The position numbers and the translations under genes were made by a program. 64,000 nucleotides of DNA from Halorussus salilacus (GTDB lineage Archaea > Halobacteriota > Halobacteria > Halobacteriales > Haladaptataceae), in contig NZ_CP099993.1 of NCBI RefSeq assembly GCF_024138125.1, positions 2,170,001 through 2,234,000 of the forward strand, read 5' to 3'. Below are positions 52,061 to 61,304 of the stretch, in pieces (the stretch's first letter is position 1; the number at the start of each line of letters is the position of its first letter). Under the pieces are notes generated by a model. It was not told where the DNA came from and ran no database searches. It saw nothing but the letters and a program-made list of their open reading frames with translations.

Positions 52061-52111
52061 GAAAGCCCCCGGGCGCTCGCGGCCTGCGGCCGCGAGCGCC
52101 CGGGGGCTTTC
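52061..52111. repeat. Structured repeat A, minimal copy 7
   Basis: A perfect 24-bp inverted repeat with a 3-nt loop. GAAAGCCCCCGGGCGCTCGC plus GGCC, then TGC, then the exact complement ending GGGGGCTTTC. Here both arms carry the GAAAGCCCCC end, unlike other copies. It lies 49 bp after the end of tgtA and could terminate it. Confidence 0.85.
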
Positions 52112-52159
52112 GGTCCTCCCCGTGGTCGGTGACGGATTCGACACCGGGCGACGACCGAC

Positions 52160-53638
52160 TCACTCTCCGCTCAGGTCCGCCAGTTCGACGCGCTCGGGCA
52201 CGACCGCCAGCGCGCGCTCGGGCCACCCGCGGTGGGCGAGGGTGAACTCCACCTCGGGGTTGAGTTCCGCGAGTCGAGCCACCCCCTCGGCGGCAGACCG
52301 ATACCCCTCGGGGTCCATCCGGTCGGGAACCTCGGCGGTCAGGGGGTAGGTCTCCGAGAGGTCCCGCGGGAAGGGACCGAAAGGGGCGAGGACCCGCCAC
52401 GACTCGTCGTAGCGGTCGCTCGGACCGCCCTCCGTGAGGAGGACCCGGTCTCCCGGGTCGAGCGCGAGTCGGTCGAGTCGCTCGCGGTGGCGCAGAACCT
52501 CGGGTCTGCGGGCGCTCTCGCCCGAGAGGTAGAAGAACGCGCCCTTCGACACCGCGTCCTCGCGTTCGAGTTGCTCGGCGTGGGCCGTGAGCGCCCGGTA
52601 GCCGTCGAGCATCGCGGGGTGAGCGCGGGCGCGGGTCTCGACCAGTTCGAGGAGGTCGCCAGACCGCAGGGCCTGCTTGATGGTCCGAATCTCGCGGAAC
52701 GTGACGTGGAGGTTGTGCTCGGCGAGCAGTTCCTCGCGGTCGCGGTCGCCCAGCCTCCGGACCTCGGCGGGCGCGTGGTCGGTACAGACCGGACACGAGC
52801 AGGGGAAGTACTCGAGGTCGTCGAGGTGCTCGGTCCCCCGCACGGTGAGGTAGCGGTCGTCGCGGGCGTAGAGGGCGTACGCGGCCGAGTCGAACAGGTC
52901 ACACCCCATCGCGACCGCGAGGGCGAACATCATCGGGTGGCCCGCGCCGAACAGGTGGACAGGCGCGTCCCGGCCGAGACCGCGCTTGGCGGCCGCGACC
53001 ACGTCGACCACGTCGCCGTACCGGTAGTCGTTCATCAGCGGGACCACCGCGCCGACCGGGAACACGTCGAGGTCGGTCGCGCTGGCGTGTCTGCCCGCCT
53101 CCTCGCGGAGGTCGGGGTAGGTCGAGCCCTGCACCGGCGCGTTGACCAGCATCTCGCCCACGTCGACGCCCTCCGCGATTCCGAGTCGCTCTTGGGTGGT
53201 CGCGAGCTCCTCCTCGGCGCGCTCGCGGGCCACGTCCGGCGGCGTCGGGATGTCGACGGGCGTCCCGATGTCGCTGCCGATGTCGCGCTGGAACTCGAGG
53301 ATTTCGGGCGTGGTCACGTCTATCTCGCCGTACTCCGCGAGCTGGAAGGAACCGGAGTCGGTCATGATGGCCCCGTCGAAGTCGAGCACGTCGTGGAGGC
53401 CCCGCTCGACGGCCGCCTCGCGATACTCGTCGCTCCCGTAGAAGACGTAGGAGTTGGTGATGAGAATCTCCGCGCCGAACTCCGACCGGAGCCGCGAGGG
53501 CTCGACGGTCCGGACGTGGGGGTTGATGACGGGAAGGAGCGCGGGCGTCTCGACGGTGATACCTGCTCGGGGCACCGACAGCTCCCCGATGCGACCCAGC
53601 CCGTCTTGGTCGCGTATCTCGAAGTGCTCTCTGGTCAT
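52160..53638 (-). CDS. tgtA: Archaeal tRNA-guanine transglycosylase (ArcTGT, tgtA)
   Basis: 492 residues. It exchanges guanine-15 of tRNA for preQ0, the first step toward archaeosine. The catalytic Asp is in [14 protein letters not shown] (near residue 93). The zinc site is [13 protein letters not shown] (about 279-290). The nucleophile-side block [15 protein letters not shown] is present. The last 150 residues form the C1-C2 linker of the split form that lacks the PUA domain, which haloarchaea have elsewhere. The start at 53638 has a TATA-like CCTTACCC at leaderless distance. Confidence 0.93.
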   Translation of the reverse strand: MTREHFEIRDQDGLGRIGELSVPRAGITVETPALLPVINPHVRTVEPSRLRSEFGAEILITNSYVFYGSDEYREAAVERGLHDVLDFDGAIMTDSGSFQLAEYGEIDVTTPEILEFQRDIGSDIGTPVDIPTPPDVARERAEEELATTQERLGIAEGVDVGEMLVNAPVQGSTYPDLREEAGRHASATDLDVFPVGAVVPLMNDYRYGDVVDVVAAAKRGLGRDAPVHLFGAGHPMMFALAVAMGCDLFDSAAYALYARDDRYLTVRGTEHLDDLEYFPCSCPVCTDHAPAEVRRLGDRDREELLAEHNLHVTFREIRTIKQALRSGDLLELVETRARAHPAMLDGYRALTAHAEQLEREDAVSKGAFFYLSGESARRPEVLRHRERLDRLALDPGDRVLLTEGGPSDRYDESWRVLAPFGPFPRDLSETYPLTAEVPDRMDPEGYRSAAEGVARLAELNPEVEFTLAHRGWPERALAVVPERVELADLSGE

Positions 53639-53766
53639 TACCGTTGGATAGCGGAATCGAGAGGGTAAGGGTTCCGTTACGAGACGTTCGGCCTACTTTC
53701 CGCTCGGTATTTGACTTCCGACACGGTACTTCTGACCTCCGGCGCGCGCGAGCAACGCGCGCGAGG

Positions 53767-53811
53767 GACGAGCATCGCAGGCCGGAGCGAAGCGGAGGCC
53801 GAGAAGCGCAG
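53767..53811 (+). repeat. Structured repeat B, copy 2
   Basis: GACGAGCATCGCAG, then the stem GGCC-GGAGCGAAGCGGA-GGCC, then GAGAAGCGCAG, followed by GAGGCTGGGGAGGA. It aligns with 20947-20993 while the stem bases differ on both sides. A GC hairpin (CGCGCGCGAGCAACGCGCGCG, 53741-53761) precedes it, as a hairpin precedes copy 1. Confidence 0.55.
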
Positions 53812-53903
53812 GAGGCTGGGGAGGATCGAGGTGCGGTCTCCTTGGCTCAAGTGGTAGCTAGCGTTCCCGGCCGTTTCTTCTCCGAGTCACGCGAAGTCAC
53901 ACG

Positions 53904-54482
53904 CTAATTTCCCCGCGACTCCGATTCCTCGGTCCCGAACGCCTCGTAGTAGAGCAGACCCAGAGTGGTCCGGCCGTCCCGAACCTCGCGCGCCGCGACG
54001 TGGTCCCGAAGCGCCGCCACCGTCGTCGTGTCCACGCGAATCGACTCGTCGTGGTCGAGTTCCTGCTCGGCGGTCGGGGTACACCCCCGCGCCACGAAGA
54101 AGTGGAGGACCGAGTTCGCCACCCCGTTCGCTGGCTCGACGCTGGTCAGGAACTCCACCTCGTCGGCCTCGTGGCCGGTCTCCTCGCGGAGCTCCCGGCG
54201 GGCGGCCGCCGCCCGGCTCTCGTCGTCGGGTTCCATCCCGCCCACGGGGAGGCTCCGGTTCACCCGCCGGACGGCTTGGCGCCACTCCTCGATGACCACG
54301 ACCTCGCCCTCGGGCGTGAACGGGAGGACGACCACGCTCGGGGGCTCGTCGAGGTAGTCGTAGTCGGTCTCGGTGCCGTCGGGCAGGCGCACGTCCTCGC
54401 GTCGCACGTCGAACCCCGGACACGAGTAGGCGATCTCGTCGTCGAGGGTCTCCCACGCGAGTGGGTCGTCGGAATCGGACAT
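53904..54482 (-). CDS. Nudix hydrolase (ADP-ribose pyrophosphatase-like)
   Basis: 192 residues. The Nudix box is GGMEPDDESRAAAARRELREETGHEADEV, with the G-x5-E-x7-REUXEE pattern. The preceding VVVLPFTPEGEVVVIEEWRQAVRRVNRSLPVG is typical of ADP-sugar or ADP-ribose hydrolases. The start at 54482 has a TATA-like element about 25-30 nt upstream on the minus strand. It is a single gene. Confidence 0.88.
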   Translation of the reverse strand: MSDSDDPLAWETLDDEIAYSCPGFDVRREDVRLPDGTETDYDYLDEPPSVVVLPFTPEGEVVVIEEWRQAVRRVNRSLPVGGMEPDDESRAAAARRELREETGHEADEVEFLTSVEPANGVANSVLHFFVARGCTPTAEQELDHDESIRVDTTTVAALRDHVAAREVRDGRTTLGLLYYEAFGTEESESRGN

Positions 54483-54521
54483 GTCCGGGAGGTGGACCGC
54501 GGCCGTCAAAGAGCCACCGCT

Positions 54522-54558
54522 CGCGGTCGCGTCCGGCAGACCGCCGGACGCGACCGCG
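54522..54558. repeat. 16-bp inverted repeat in a divergent region
   Basis: CGCGGTCGCGTCCGGC and its exact complement flank AGACC, between the divergent Nudix gene and the Tat protein gene. Confidence 0.85.
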
Positions 54559-54667
54559 TTATCCCGGGCTTACCCGACCCGATTCGAGACCGTCCGGCGG
54601 TAATCCCGGCTTATGTCCCCGAACGATGACGAGCGTTCATGTCCCTCGGGTGCAGTTCGCGGAGGTA

Positions 54668-55909
54668 ATGCGTCTTACCAGACGAGAACTGATCGGATAC
54701 GGGGTCGCTGGCGCGACGGGCATGGGCGTCACCGCCGCTGGGCGGCAGTATCGACCCGACGACCCCGAAGACGCGGGAGTCGACCAGACGTGGGAACTCG
54801 GCGGCGTGCGAGCCCGCCCCGCCACCGTCGAGGAGTCGGCGATCACGTTCCGCGCGTCGGTGTGGTCGCAGTTCGAGACCGACTACGACGTGCGGGTGGT
54901 CCTCCGCTACGGTCCGAAGGACGGCGACGCCGACGACTGGCGGACGCTCGCCGAGGAGGAGGGGCCGCTCTCGGAGGGCCTCTATCTGGAAGCCACCGCG
55001 AGCGACCTCGAATCGGGCGCGACCTACCGGTATCAGGCCGAGGCCTTCCTCACCAACTTCGACGAGGGGCCCTCGCGCCGCGTCAGCCGGGTCCGGGAGG
55101 TGACCGCGGGCGAACCCTGCTCGGGTCCCTCGACCAACTGCCTGCGCGTCGAGACCCTCGCGCCCGAGACGAGCGACGGCGACGGCGAGGTGACCCTCCG
55201 GGGTCGCGCGAGGGGGTTGGACGCCTACGACGAGGTGACCGGCCACTTCTTCTACCGCCGGGAGGGCGGGAGCGAGGCGTGGACCGGCTACGAACCCATC
55301 GAAGGCGACGGGAGCGACGGGAGCGACGAGGCCGAGTTCTCCGCGACGCTCTCGGACCTCCCCGAGGGCACCTACACCTACTACGCCGAGGCCCGCGGCG
55401 AGGGCGACGACTGGAAGAACATGTACGGCGAGGGCGGAGAGCGAAGCTTCGCGGTCGGCGCGGACGGCGAGGTGACCGAGACGCCCGAGGGGACCGAAAC
55501 TCCTGCCGACGACGAGACGACTGAATCGGCTCCCGAGGAGACCACCGAATCGGCTACTGAGGAGACCACCGACACCGGCGACCCCGAAACCACCGACTCG
55601 GAACCGCCCGAGACCGAGACCGCCGACGCCTCCCTCCCGAACCGCGTCGTCATCTTCGGCGGCGGCGGGAGTAGCCGAATCTCCTACGAACTCGCCGTCT
55701 CGGGCCGAATCGAGAAGGACGACAGCGCGGGCGACGCGCCCATCGCCGACCGCTACGTCTCCGTGGATTCGGAGGACGCCATCAGCGGGTCGACCGCGAG
55801 CGGGGTGGTCGCGGGCGGCGGCGACGCCTACCTGTTCTCGGGGTCGGTCCGGGAGTTCACCGCCGACGGGAACGCGCAGGTGTACGTGAACGGCCAGCGT
55901 CGCCGGTAG
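54668..55909 (+). CDS. Tat-exported protein with Thr/Glu linker
   Basis: 413 residues. It starts MRLTRRELIGYGVAGATGMG, a twin-arginine signal with RR at 5-6. Residues about 30-170 and 170-270 look like two Ig/fibronectin-like beta domains (EGLYLEATASDLESGATYRYQAEAFL, SDLPEGTYTYYAEARGEG). Then comes a Thr/Glu/Asp-rich linker (about 280-325, ETTESAPEETTESATEETTD) and a C-terminal beta domain (VVIFGGGGSSRISYELAVSGRI) found in many haloarchaeal secreted proteins. In-frame ATG codons upstream (54626) would precede the signal, so I start at 54668, which follows a GGAGGTA. Confidence 0.72.
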   Translation: MRLTRRELIGYGVAGATGMGVTAAGRQYRPDDPEDAGVDQTWELGGVRARPATVEESAITFRASVWSQFETDYDVRVVLRYGPKDGDADDWRTLAEEEGPLSEGLYLEATASDLESGATYRYQAEAFLTNFDEGPSRRVSRVREVTAGEPCSGPSTNCLRVETLAPETSDGDGEVTLRGRARGLDAYDEVTGHFFYRREGGSEAWTGYEPIEGDGSDGSDEAEFSATLSDLPEGTYTYYAEARGEGDDWKNMYGEGGERSFAVGADGEVTETPEGTETPADDETTESAPEETTESATEETTDTGDPETTDSEPPETETADASLPNRVVIFGGGGSSRISYELAVSGRIEKDDSAGDAPIADRYVSVDSEDAISGSTASGVVAGGGDAYLFSGSVREFTADGNAQVYVNGQRRR

Positions 55910-55931
55910 TTCGGGGGCCCGTCGGCACCAC

Positions 55932-56717
55932 TCACTCCGTCAGCCCGTAGCCCCGCCGGAACAGCGCCACGTCGAGCGCGATGACGGCCGCGGTCAGCCC
56001 CGACAGCACCGCGAGCGAGACCGCGGGGTCGACCTCCGAGACGCCGAGGAAGCCGTGTCTGACGCCGTTGACCATGTACACCATCGGATTGAGGTACGAG
56101 AGCTCCTGATAGGGCGAGGGGAGGTCCCGGACCGCGTAGAAGACGCCGCCGAAGAACACCAGCGGCCGAACGATGAACTGGTTCATCATCGTGAGGTTGT
56201 CCCAGTCGTCGGCCCACAGGCCGACGACGACGCCGAACCCGGCGAACAGCAGGGTGATGACCAGCGCGAACGCCACGAGGTAGAAGGGCCGGGCGACCCC
56301 GACCGACGTGAAGAACGCGCCGATGGCCGCGATGAGCGCGCCGACCAGCAGGCCGCGGGTCGCGCCCGCGACGACGTACGCCGCGACCATCCGAGAGTAG
56401 CCCATCGGCGAGGTCAGCGTCTCCTCGATGTACTCGTTCCACCGACCGTGGAAGATGGAGAACGACGCGTTCTCGAAGGCGTTCGAGATGGCCCCCAGCA
56501 CCACGAGGCCGGGCAGGATGAACAGGATGTAGGGAATCGCGTCCCCGCCGAGTTCGATGCCGCCCACCCGGTCGCCGAGGATGACCCCGAACACCGCGAA
56601 GTAGAGGACGTTGGTGACGAACGGCGGGACGAAGGTGTTCTTGGGCCGCCGGAGGAACCGGAGTATCTCGCGCTTCGTCAGGGTGCGAACCGCCGTGAGG
56701 TCCCCGAGGACGTTCAC
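55932..56717 (-). CDS. ABC-2 type transporter permease
   Basis: 261 residues with six membrane helices, and an ABC-2 permease pattern (REILRFLRRPKNTFVPPFVTNVLYFAVFG, FENASFSIFHGRWNEYIEETLTSPMGYSRMVAAYVVAGATRG, LSYLNPMVYMVNGVRHG). The start overlaps the stop of the ATPase gene by 4 bp, so the two form one exporter. The substrate is unknown, possibly a drug or envelope lipid. Confidence 0.88.
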   Translation of the reverse strand: MNVLGDLTAVRTLTKREILRFLRRPKNTFVPPFVTNVLYFAVFGVILGDRVGGIELGGDAIPYILFILPGLVVLGAISNAFENASFSIFHGRWNEYIEETLTSPMGYSRMVAAYVVAGATRGLLVGALIAAIGAFFTSVGVARPFYLVAFALVITLLFAGFGVVVGLWADDWDNLTMMNQFIVRPLVFFGGVFYAVRDLPSPYQELSYLNPMVYMVNGVRHGFLGVSEVDPAVSLAVLSGLTAAVIALDVALFRRGYGLTE

Positions 56718-57802
56718 CGCGGGTCACCTCCGGGGGCGTCGGCGTTCCCGCCGCAGTCGGCGGCGGGAACGCCGTGGGTCGCGTCCTCGCCCCCGTCGGT
56801 CGCGGCGGCGACGCGGTCGGCGTCGGACTCGTCCCCGTCGTCGGAGTCGCCCCCCTGCTCGCTGGCGCCCTCGCGTGTCATCTCGACGAACACCTCTTCG
56901 AGCGAGGTCCGGGAGATGTCGAGGTCCACGATCTCGTGGCCCGCGCGGTCGAGTTCGCGAACGAGGTCGGGTGCGACCAGCCCGCCCTTCCTCGCGGTCA
57001 CGACCAGCCGGTCGCCCTCCACCTCGACGGCCTCGACGCGACCCTCGTGGTCGCCGTCGCCGAGCCCGGAGAGGTCGGGCGCTCGCGCGGGCGGGTCGCG
57101 CAAGGTGACCGTGATGCGGTCGGGACCGCGGTCCATCAGCTCCTCGGGGGTCGCGACCGTGAGGAGGTTCCCCGAGTCGAGGATGGCGACCTCGTCGCAG
57201 AGGCGCTCTGCCTCCTCGATGTAGTGTGTCGTGAGCAGGACGGTGGTCCCCGACTCGTTGAGTTCGGTGATGAGGTCCCAGAGGTCGTGGCGCAACTGGA
57301 CGTCCACGCCCGCGGTGGGTTCGTCGAGGATGAGGAGGTCGGGGTCGGTGATGAGCGCCCGCGCGAGCATGAACCGGCGCTTCATCCCGCCCGACAGCCA
57401 GTTGAAGCGGGTGTCGCGCTTGTCGTAGATGCCCACGCGCCGGAGGACCTCGTCGGCGCGCGCTTCGGCCTCGGACTCGGGGATGCCGTGATACCCCGCC
57501 TTGTGAGTCAGGACTTCGCGGATGGGGAAGAACCGGTCGACGTTGAACTCCTGGGGCGCGAGGCCGATGAGGTCGCGCGCTCGCTGGTAGTCGTCTCGCA
57601 CGTCGTAGCCGAACACCTCGGCCCGGCCGCCGGTCCGACGGACCAGCCCCACGAGGATGTTGATGAAGGTGGTCTTGCCCGCGCCGTTCGGCCCGAGCAG
57701 GCCGAAGAAACTCCCCTCCGGGACCGTCAGCGACACCCCGTCCAACGCCTGCACTCCGTCGTATCGCTTCCGGAGATTCTCGACTTCGATGGCGGCGGTC
57801 AT
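56714..57802 (-). CDS. ABC transporter ATP-binding protein
   Basis: 362 residues. Walker A is GLLGPNGAGKTTFINIL (about 36-45), the signature is LSGGMKRRFMLARALI, and Walker B is LLILDEPTAGVDVQ. DrrA/Nod-type ATPases of this kind pair with ABC-2 permeases. The C-terminus has a long acidic, Gly/Ala-rich tail (about 310-362) whose DNA contains a 15-bp inverted repeat (56740-56774), probably an insertion in non-essential sequence. Confidence 0.9.
   Translation of the reverse strand: MTAAIEVENLRKRYDGVQALDGVSLTVPEGSFFGLLGPNGAGKTTFINILVGLVRRTGGRAEVFGYDVRDDYQRARDLIGLAPQEFNVDRFFPIREVLTHKAGYHGIPESEAEARADEVLRRVGIYDKRDTRFNWLSGGMKRRFMLARALITDPDLLILDEPTAGVDVQLRHDLWDLITELNESGTTVLLTTHYIEEAERLCDEVAILDSGNLLTVATPEELMDRGPDRITVTLRDPPARAPDLSGLGDGDHEGRVEAVEVEGDRLVVTARKGGLVAPDLVRELDRAGHEIVDLDISRTSLEEVFVEMTREGASEQGGDSDDGDESDADRVAAATDGGEDATHGVPAADCGGNADAPGGDPR
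56740..56774. repeat. 15-bp inverted repeat inside the ABC ATPase gene
   Basis: CGGCGTTCCCGCCGC and its complement flank AGTCG within the coding tail of the ATPase gene, in the low-complexity C-terminus. Confidence 0.85.
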
Positions 57803-57852
57803 TCGGTCAGGGGTAGGCGAGTGGTGGCGAAAAGCGCGTTGGTGTCGAGCGC

Positions 57853-59508
57853 TCACGCGAGTTCGCGCTCGAACTCCCGGACGGTCTCGTCGGTCCCGGC
57901 GACGACCAGCCTGTCGCCGTCGGCGATTTCGGTCGTCGGGTGGGTCAGGACCGTCTCGTCGCGCTGGACGCCCACGAAGGCGTAGCCCTCCTCTCCACGG
58001 TCTCGAAGGTCGCCGAGCGTTCGGCCAGCGAAGTCGGCGGCCGGAACCCGGACGAGTCTGAGCTGACTGACCGGCGTGAGCACGTCCTCGCCGCGAATCT
58101 CGCGGGCCAGCAGGCGGGCGCTGACGCGCTGGACCGACAGGACGTAGTCGCCCCCGGCGTCGAACGCGCTCGGGGTCTTCTCGGTGTCGTTGACCCGCAC
58201 CAGGATGTCGATATCGTCGGTGAGGGTTCGGACGACCGCCACCGCCAGCAACGCGCTCGCGTCGTCACCGACGGTGACGATGAGGCCGCTGGCCTCCTCG
58301 ACGTCTGCGGTCTCGAACGTCTCGGCGTCCTTGACGTCGCCGACGACATCCACGTTCGGCTTCTCCTCCGCGTCGATGGTCGTCACGTCCACCTCGTCGG
58401 CCAGCGCGTCCGTGGCCGCCCGTCCGCCCGCGCCCATCCCGGCGACGACGACGTTCGAGTGTCTGCGGGGCGGCCGGAGTCCGGAGGCCTGCTTCTGCAC
58501 GTCGTCGATAGCGTCGCGAGGTCCGGCCACGAGCAGGACCGAGTTCGGGGTGACGTACTCGTCGGGGTCGGGCGGGAGTCGGAGGTCGCCGTCGAGCCAC
58601 GCCGCGACGAGCGTGAGGTCCGGGTGGTCGGCGACCGCGGTGTCGGCGAGCCGAACGCCCGCCATCTGGCTGTCGCGTCGCACCAGCATCTCCCGGATGC
58701 GGAGGTCGCCGACCGCGGCGTCGTCGAGATGGGGCGCGCCGGTCCACGCGCTCGCCTTCTGGCCCAGCCGACGCCCGATGAGCGCGTGCGGGGAGATGAC
58801 CCTGTCGACCCCGACCTCCCGGAGCGCGGCCTCGCGGTCCGGGTCGTCGGTGAGCGCGACGATGTCGAGGTCGGGGTTGTGTCGCCGGGCGGTCAGGGCG
58901 ACGCTCGCGTTGTCGTCGCCCGCGTCGGTGACGAGCATGCTCGCGTCTTCGACCATCGCGCGGTCGAGTTCCTCGCCGCGCTCGGGGTTGCCGTGGATGA
59001 CCTGATAGCCGTCGTCCGAGAGCCGCTTTGCCTCCTCCGGGTCGGACTCGATGAGCACGTAGTCGACGCTCAATCGCTTGAGTTCGTCGAGCAGGACGCC
59101 GGTGTCCCGGCGGTACTCGGCGATGACGACGTGGTCGTCCTTCGCGGTCAGCCGGTCGCTGAGGTCCATCGGCGCGCGCTCGAACAGCGGGATGATGAGT
59201 ATCCGGAGCGTCGCCAGCCCGATTCCGATGCCCGTCACCTGCATGAAGACCACGTACACGTTCATCACCGGCGACGACCACGGCGAGTCGGCGCCGTACC
59301 CGGTCGTCGTCATCGTCTCGATGACGGTCTGGAACGACCGGAACAGCGAGTGGTCGTGGCCCTCCAGCGTCCGCATCCCGTAGTTGTAGAGCAGCGTGTA
59401 CAGGAGGATGACCGCGCCGAGGACCACGGCGTACAGCACGATGAGGCGCTGTCGGCGGGTCAGCCACGGGAGAAACGAGTCGTACTTCCGGAGCCAGTCG
59501 GTGTTCAT
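57853..59508 (-). CDS. Potassium channel with tandem TrkA/RCK domains
   Basis: 551 residues. Two membrane helices (about 22-45 and 80-105) bracket the pore loop VIETMTTTGYGAD (TTGYG selectivity filter). A first RCK-N domain (DHVVIAEYRRDTGVLLDELKRL) and a second RCK-N (SNVVVAGMGAGGRAATDALADEVDV, GxGxxG) are followed by RCK-C-like parts (MLVRRDSQMAGVRLADTAV and QLRLVRVPAADFAGRTLGDLRDRG). The channel should gate K+ in response to a ligand or NAD-type nucleotide. It is a typical haloarchaeal K+ channel of the MthK/Kch class, with two filters of regulation in one chain. Confidence 0.9.
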   Translation of the reverse strand: MNTDWLRKYDSFLPWLTRRQRLIVLYAVVLGAVILLYTLLYNYGMRTLEGHDHSLFRSFQTVIETMTTTGYGADSPWSSPVMNVYVVFMQVTGIGIGLATLRILIIPLFERAPMDLSDRLTAKDDHVVIAEYRRDTGVLLDELKRLSVDYVLIESDPEEAKRLSDDGYQVIHGNPERGEELDRAMVEDASMLVTDAGDDNASVALTARRHNPDLDIVALTDDPDREAALREVGVDRVISPHALIGRRLGQKASAWTGAPHLDDAAVGDLRIREMLVRRDSQMAGVRLADTAVADHPDLTLVAAWLDGDLRLPPDPDEYVTPNSVLLVAGPRDAIDDVQKQASGLRPPRRHSNVVVAGMGAGGRAATDALADEVDVTTIDAEEKPNVDVVGDVKDAETFETADVEEASGLIVTVGDDASALLAVAVVRTLTDDIDILVRVNDTEKTPSAFDAGGDYVLSVQRVSARLLAREIRGEDVLTPVSQLRLVRVPAADFAGRTLGDLRDRGEEGYAFVGVQRDETVLTHPTTEIADGDRLVVAGTDETVREFERELA

Positions 59509-59667
59509 GGGTGGGGTGGGTCGGCCGGGAAGGGGTCTTCGGTCGGACTGTCGGACATCTCTTGGCGGTGATACGCGTTCGAATCCCAAGAGTCGTGTGA
59601 CTGAACCGACTGAGAATCTAAAATGTCGGACGAATATTTATAGCCGAGAGCGGGACGAACCGATACC

Positions 59668-60276
59668 GTGCTGGTGCGTACGTTACTTCGCGTCGTCGCG
59701 TTCGCTTCCGCCGTCGTCGACGTCGTCTTGCTCGGCGGTTCCGTCCCGGAACCCGAGACACAACGAGAGCCGTCGTTCGGTGAACTCCAGATAGTCAACG
59801 GCCCGACGACGAAGACCGAATCGCTCGAACGGACGCTCGATAGAGCCGAATCGATCTTGGGAAAGCAACTGACGATTTTGGCGGATACACACGATAGAGC
59901 CGTGCGAACGGTACGGGTAGAGGTCGTCCTGGTGGGTGCTATCGCCTCAGTGGCGCAGATAACGCCGGACCGGGTCCCGATGAACGGCTGGCTGGAAGCA
60001 GGCGGCGTACTCCTCATCGGGTCGATAGCCGTCGGGATTTTCACGTCCGGCTCCGCCTCGCCCGACTTCGGTCCCGGTCCGAACTACGTTCGTTCGAATC
60101 TCGATGCCGGAGACCCGAACACCGACGTGTATCTTCGATTGTTGCAGGGATACAGCGAGGCGATATCTTACAACAACGACGTCGTGAGCAACAGCGCGAC
60201 GTACCTGTTCGTTGCGCAGGGATTGCTCATCGGGAGCGTCACTCTCGGAAGTATCGGCGTGTTCGTCGGTCTCTGA
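59668..60276 (+). CDS. Membrane protein of unknown function
   Basis: 202 residues, starting with GTG. TTTATAGCC (59637-59645) is a TATA at leaderless distance. Helices lie near 5-25, 85-100 (VEVVLVGAIASV), 110-130 and 180-202. The middle has a polar helical segment (GPTTKTESLERTLDRAESILGKQLTILADTHDRAV). GC content and codon bias are lower than in the neighbours, so it may be a recent arrival. I recognise no family. Confidence 0.6.
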   Translation: MLVRTLLRVVAFASAVVDVVLLGGSVPEPETQREPSFGELQIVNGPTTKTESLERTLDRAESILGKQLTILADTHDRAVRTVRVEVVLVGAIASVAQITPDRVPMNGWLEAGGVLLIGSIAVGIFTSGSASPDFGPGPNYVRSNLDAGDPNTDVYLRLLQGYSEAISYNNDVVSNSATYLFVAQGLLIGSVTLGSIGVFVGL

Positions 60277-60335
60277 GGAGCAAGCGCGTGAGAACAACTA
60301 TAAGTCAAAGCGCCGTACCTGCGACCGAGGCGACC

Positions 60336-60437
60336 ATGCCAGAGACCGAACGCGTGTATTTGGGTCCGAAGTGGCTCATCCGGTACTTCACTCACCACGG
60401 ACGGAAGGAAGCACGACAGACAGAAGACACCGACTAG
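60336..60437 (+). CDS. 33-residue basic small protein
   Basis: MPETERVYLGPKWLIRYFTH, then HGRKEARQTEDTD. A TATA-like ACTATAAGTC (60297-60306) lies about 30 nt upstream. The middle is an aromatic, cationic amphipathic stretch flanked by acidic ends. It sits between the lower-GC membrane gene and nucS. It could also be a chance frame. Confidence 0.4.
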   Translation: MPETERVYLGPKWLIRYFTHHGRKEARQTEDTD

Positions 60438-60467
60438 TATTCTGACGCACGTCTGGCCCGAGAACAC

Positions 60468-61304
60468 CTAGAAGTCGGTCAGCTTCGCCTCGGTCGACCC
60501 CTTCGCGTCGGTCCCGAACTCCGAGAGGCCGACGAACTCCAGACCGCTGTCCCGGCACGCGCGCTTGACGCGCTCGGACGCCGAGGGCGCGACGAGCATG
60601 CCCCGAACGTCCTCTCCGGCGGTTACACCGCCTCCGGGGGACTCCTCCGGAGTCTCGCTCTCTTCGTAGAGGGAGACGTACCGCCGTAACTGGTCGAAGT
60701 GGCTCAGCGTCGCTTGGATGCGCTTGACCTCCACGACCACCGGGACGCCGTCCTCGTCGCGCGCGAAGAAGTCGATGAAGCCGTACTTGGTCTCGCGCTC
60801 GTGTTCCACGATTCGCAGGCCCGCCTCCAGCACCTCGGGGTTGGCCTCGATGTACTCGTGCATCTCGGCTTCGGTGCCCGACTCCTCGTAGGTCGCGCCG
60901 TCGGTGGCGTCGAACCGCGTCAGGCCGTACGCCTCGCTGATGCGGACCTCCACGCGCTCGTTGGGGTTCGTCCGGCGCGCGAGCAGGACGGCCACTCGGG
61001 GTTCGTCACCGCTCGCGGCTTCCGCGGCGCCGTGCGCCGCGCCCTCGCTCACCCGCGCGGAGACGCTCCCGCCGCCGGGCATCCAGTTGACCGGCTTGTG
61101 ACCGGTCGGCTGGTGGACGAGGAACGTCCCGTCGGGCTTGGCGACCAGCAGTCGGTCGCCCGGCCCGAGGTAGCCGCTGGTGCGGCCCTCGTACTCGACT
61201 TCACAGCGAGCCTCCACGGTCAGCACCGCGCCGTCCCGGACCGCCGCCTTCGCCTCGCTGACGAGGGTCTCGGGGTCGGGCGCGTCGAGTCTCTCGACCA
61301 CCAT
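60468..61304 (-). CDS. nucS: Mismatch-specific endonuclease NucS (EndoMS)
   Basis: 278 residues. The N-terminal half is a DNA-binding domain (VLTVEARCEVEYEGRTSGYLGPGDRLLVAKPDGTFLVHQPTGHKPVNWMPGG). The C-terminal half is a RecB-like nuclease with EANPEVLEAGLRIVEHERETKYGFIDFFARD and VPVVVEVKR (Asp, Glu-x-Lys). It cuts both strands at mismatches or flap DNA. A minus-strand TATA (about 61331-61339) supports the ATG at 61304. The long upstream frame runs through repeat A and is not coding. Confidence 0.88.
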   Translation of the reverse strand: MVVERLDAPDPETLVSEAKAAVRDGAVLTVEARCEVEYEGRTSGYLGPGDRLLVAKPDGTFLVHQPTGHKPVNWMPGGGSVSARVSEGAAHGAAEAASGDEPRVAVLLARRTNPNERVEVRISEAYGLTRFDATDGATYEESGTEAEMHEYIEANPEVLEAGLRIVEHERETKYGFIDFFARDEDGVPVVVEVKRIQATLSHFDQLRRYVSLYEESETPEESPGGGVTAGEDVRGMLVAPSASERVKRACRDSGLEFVGLSEFGTDAKGSTEAKLTDF

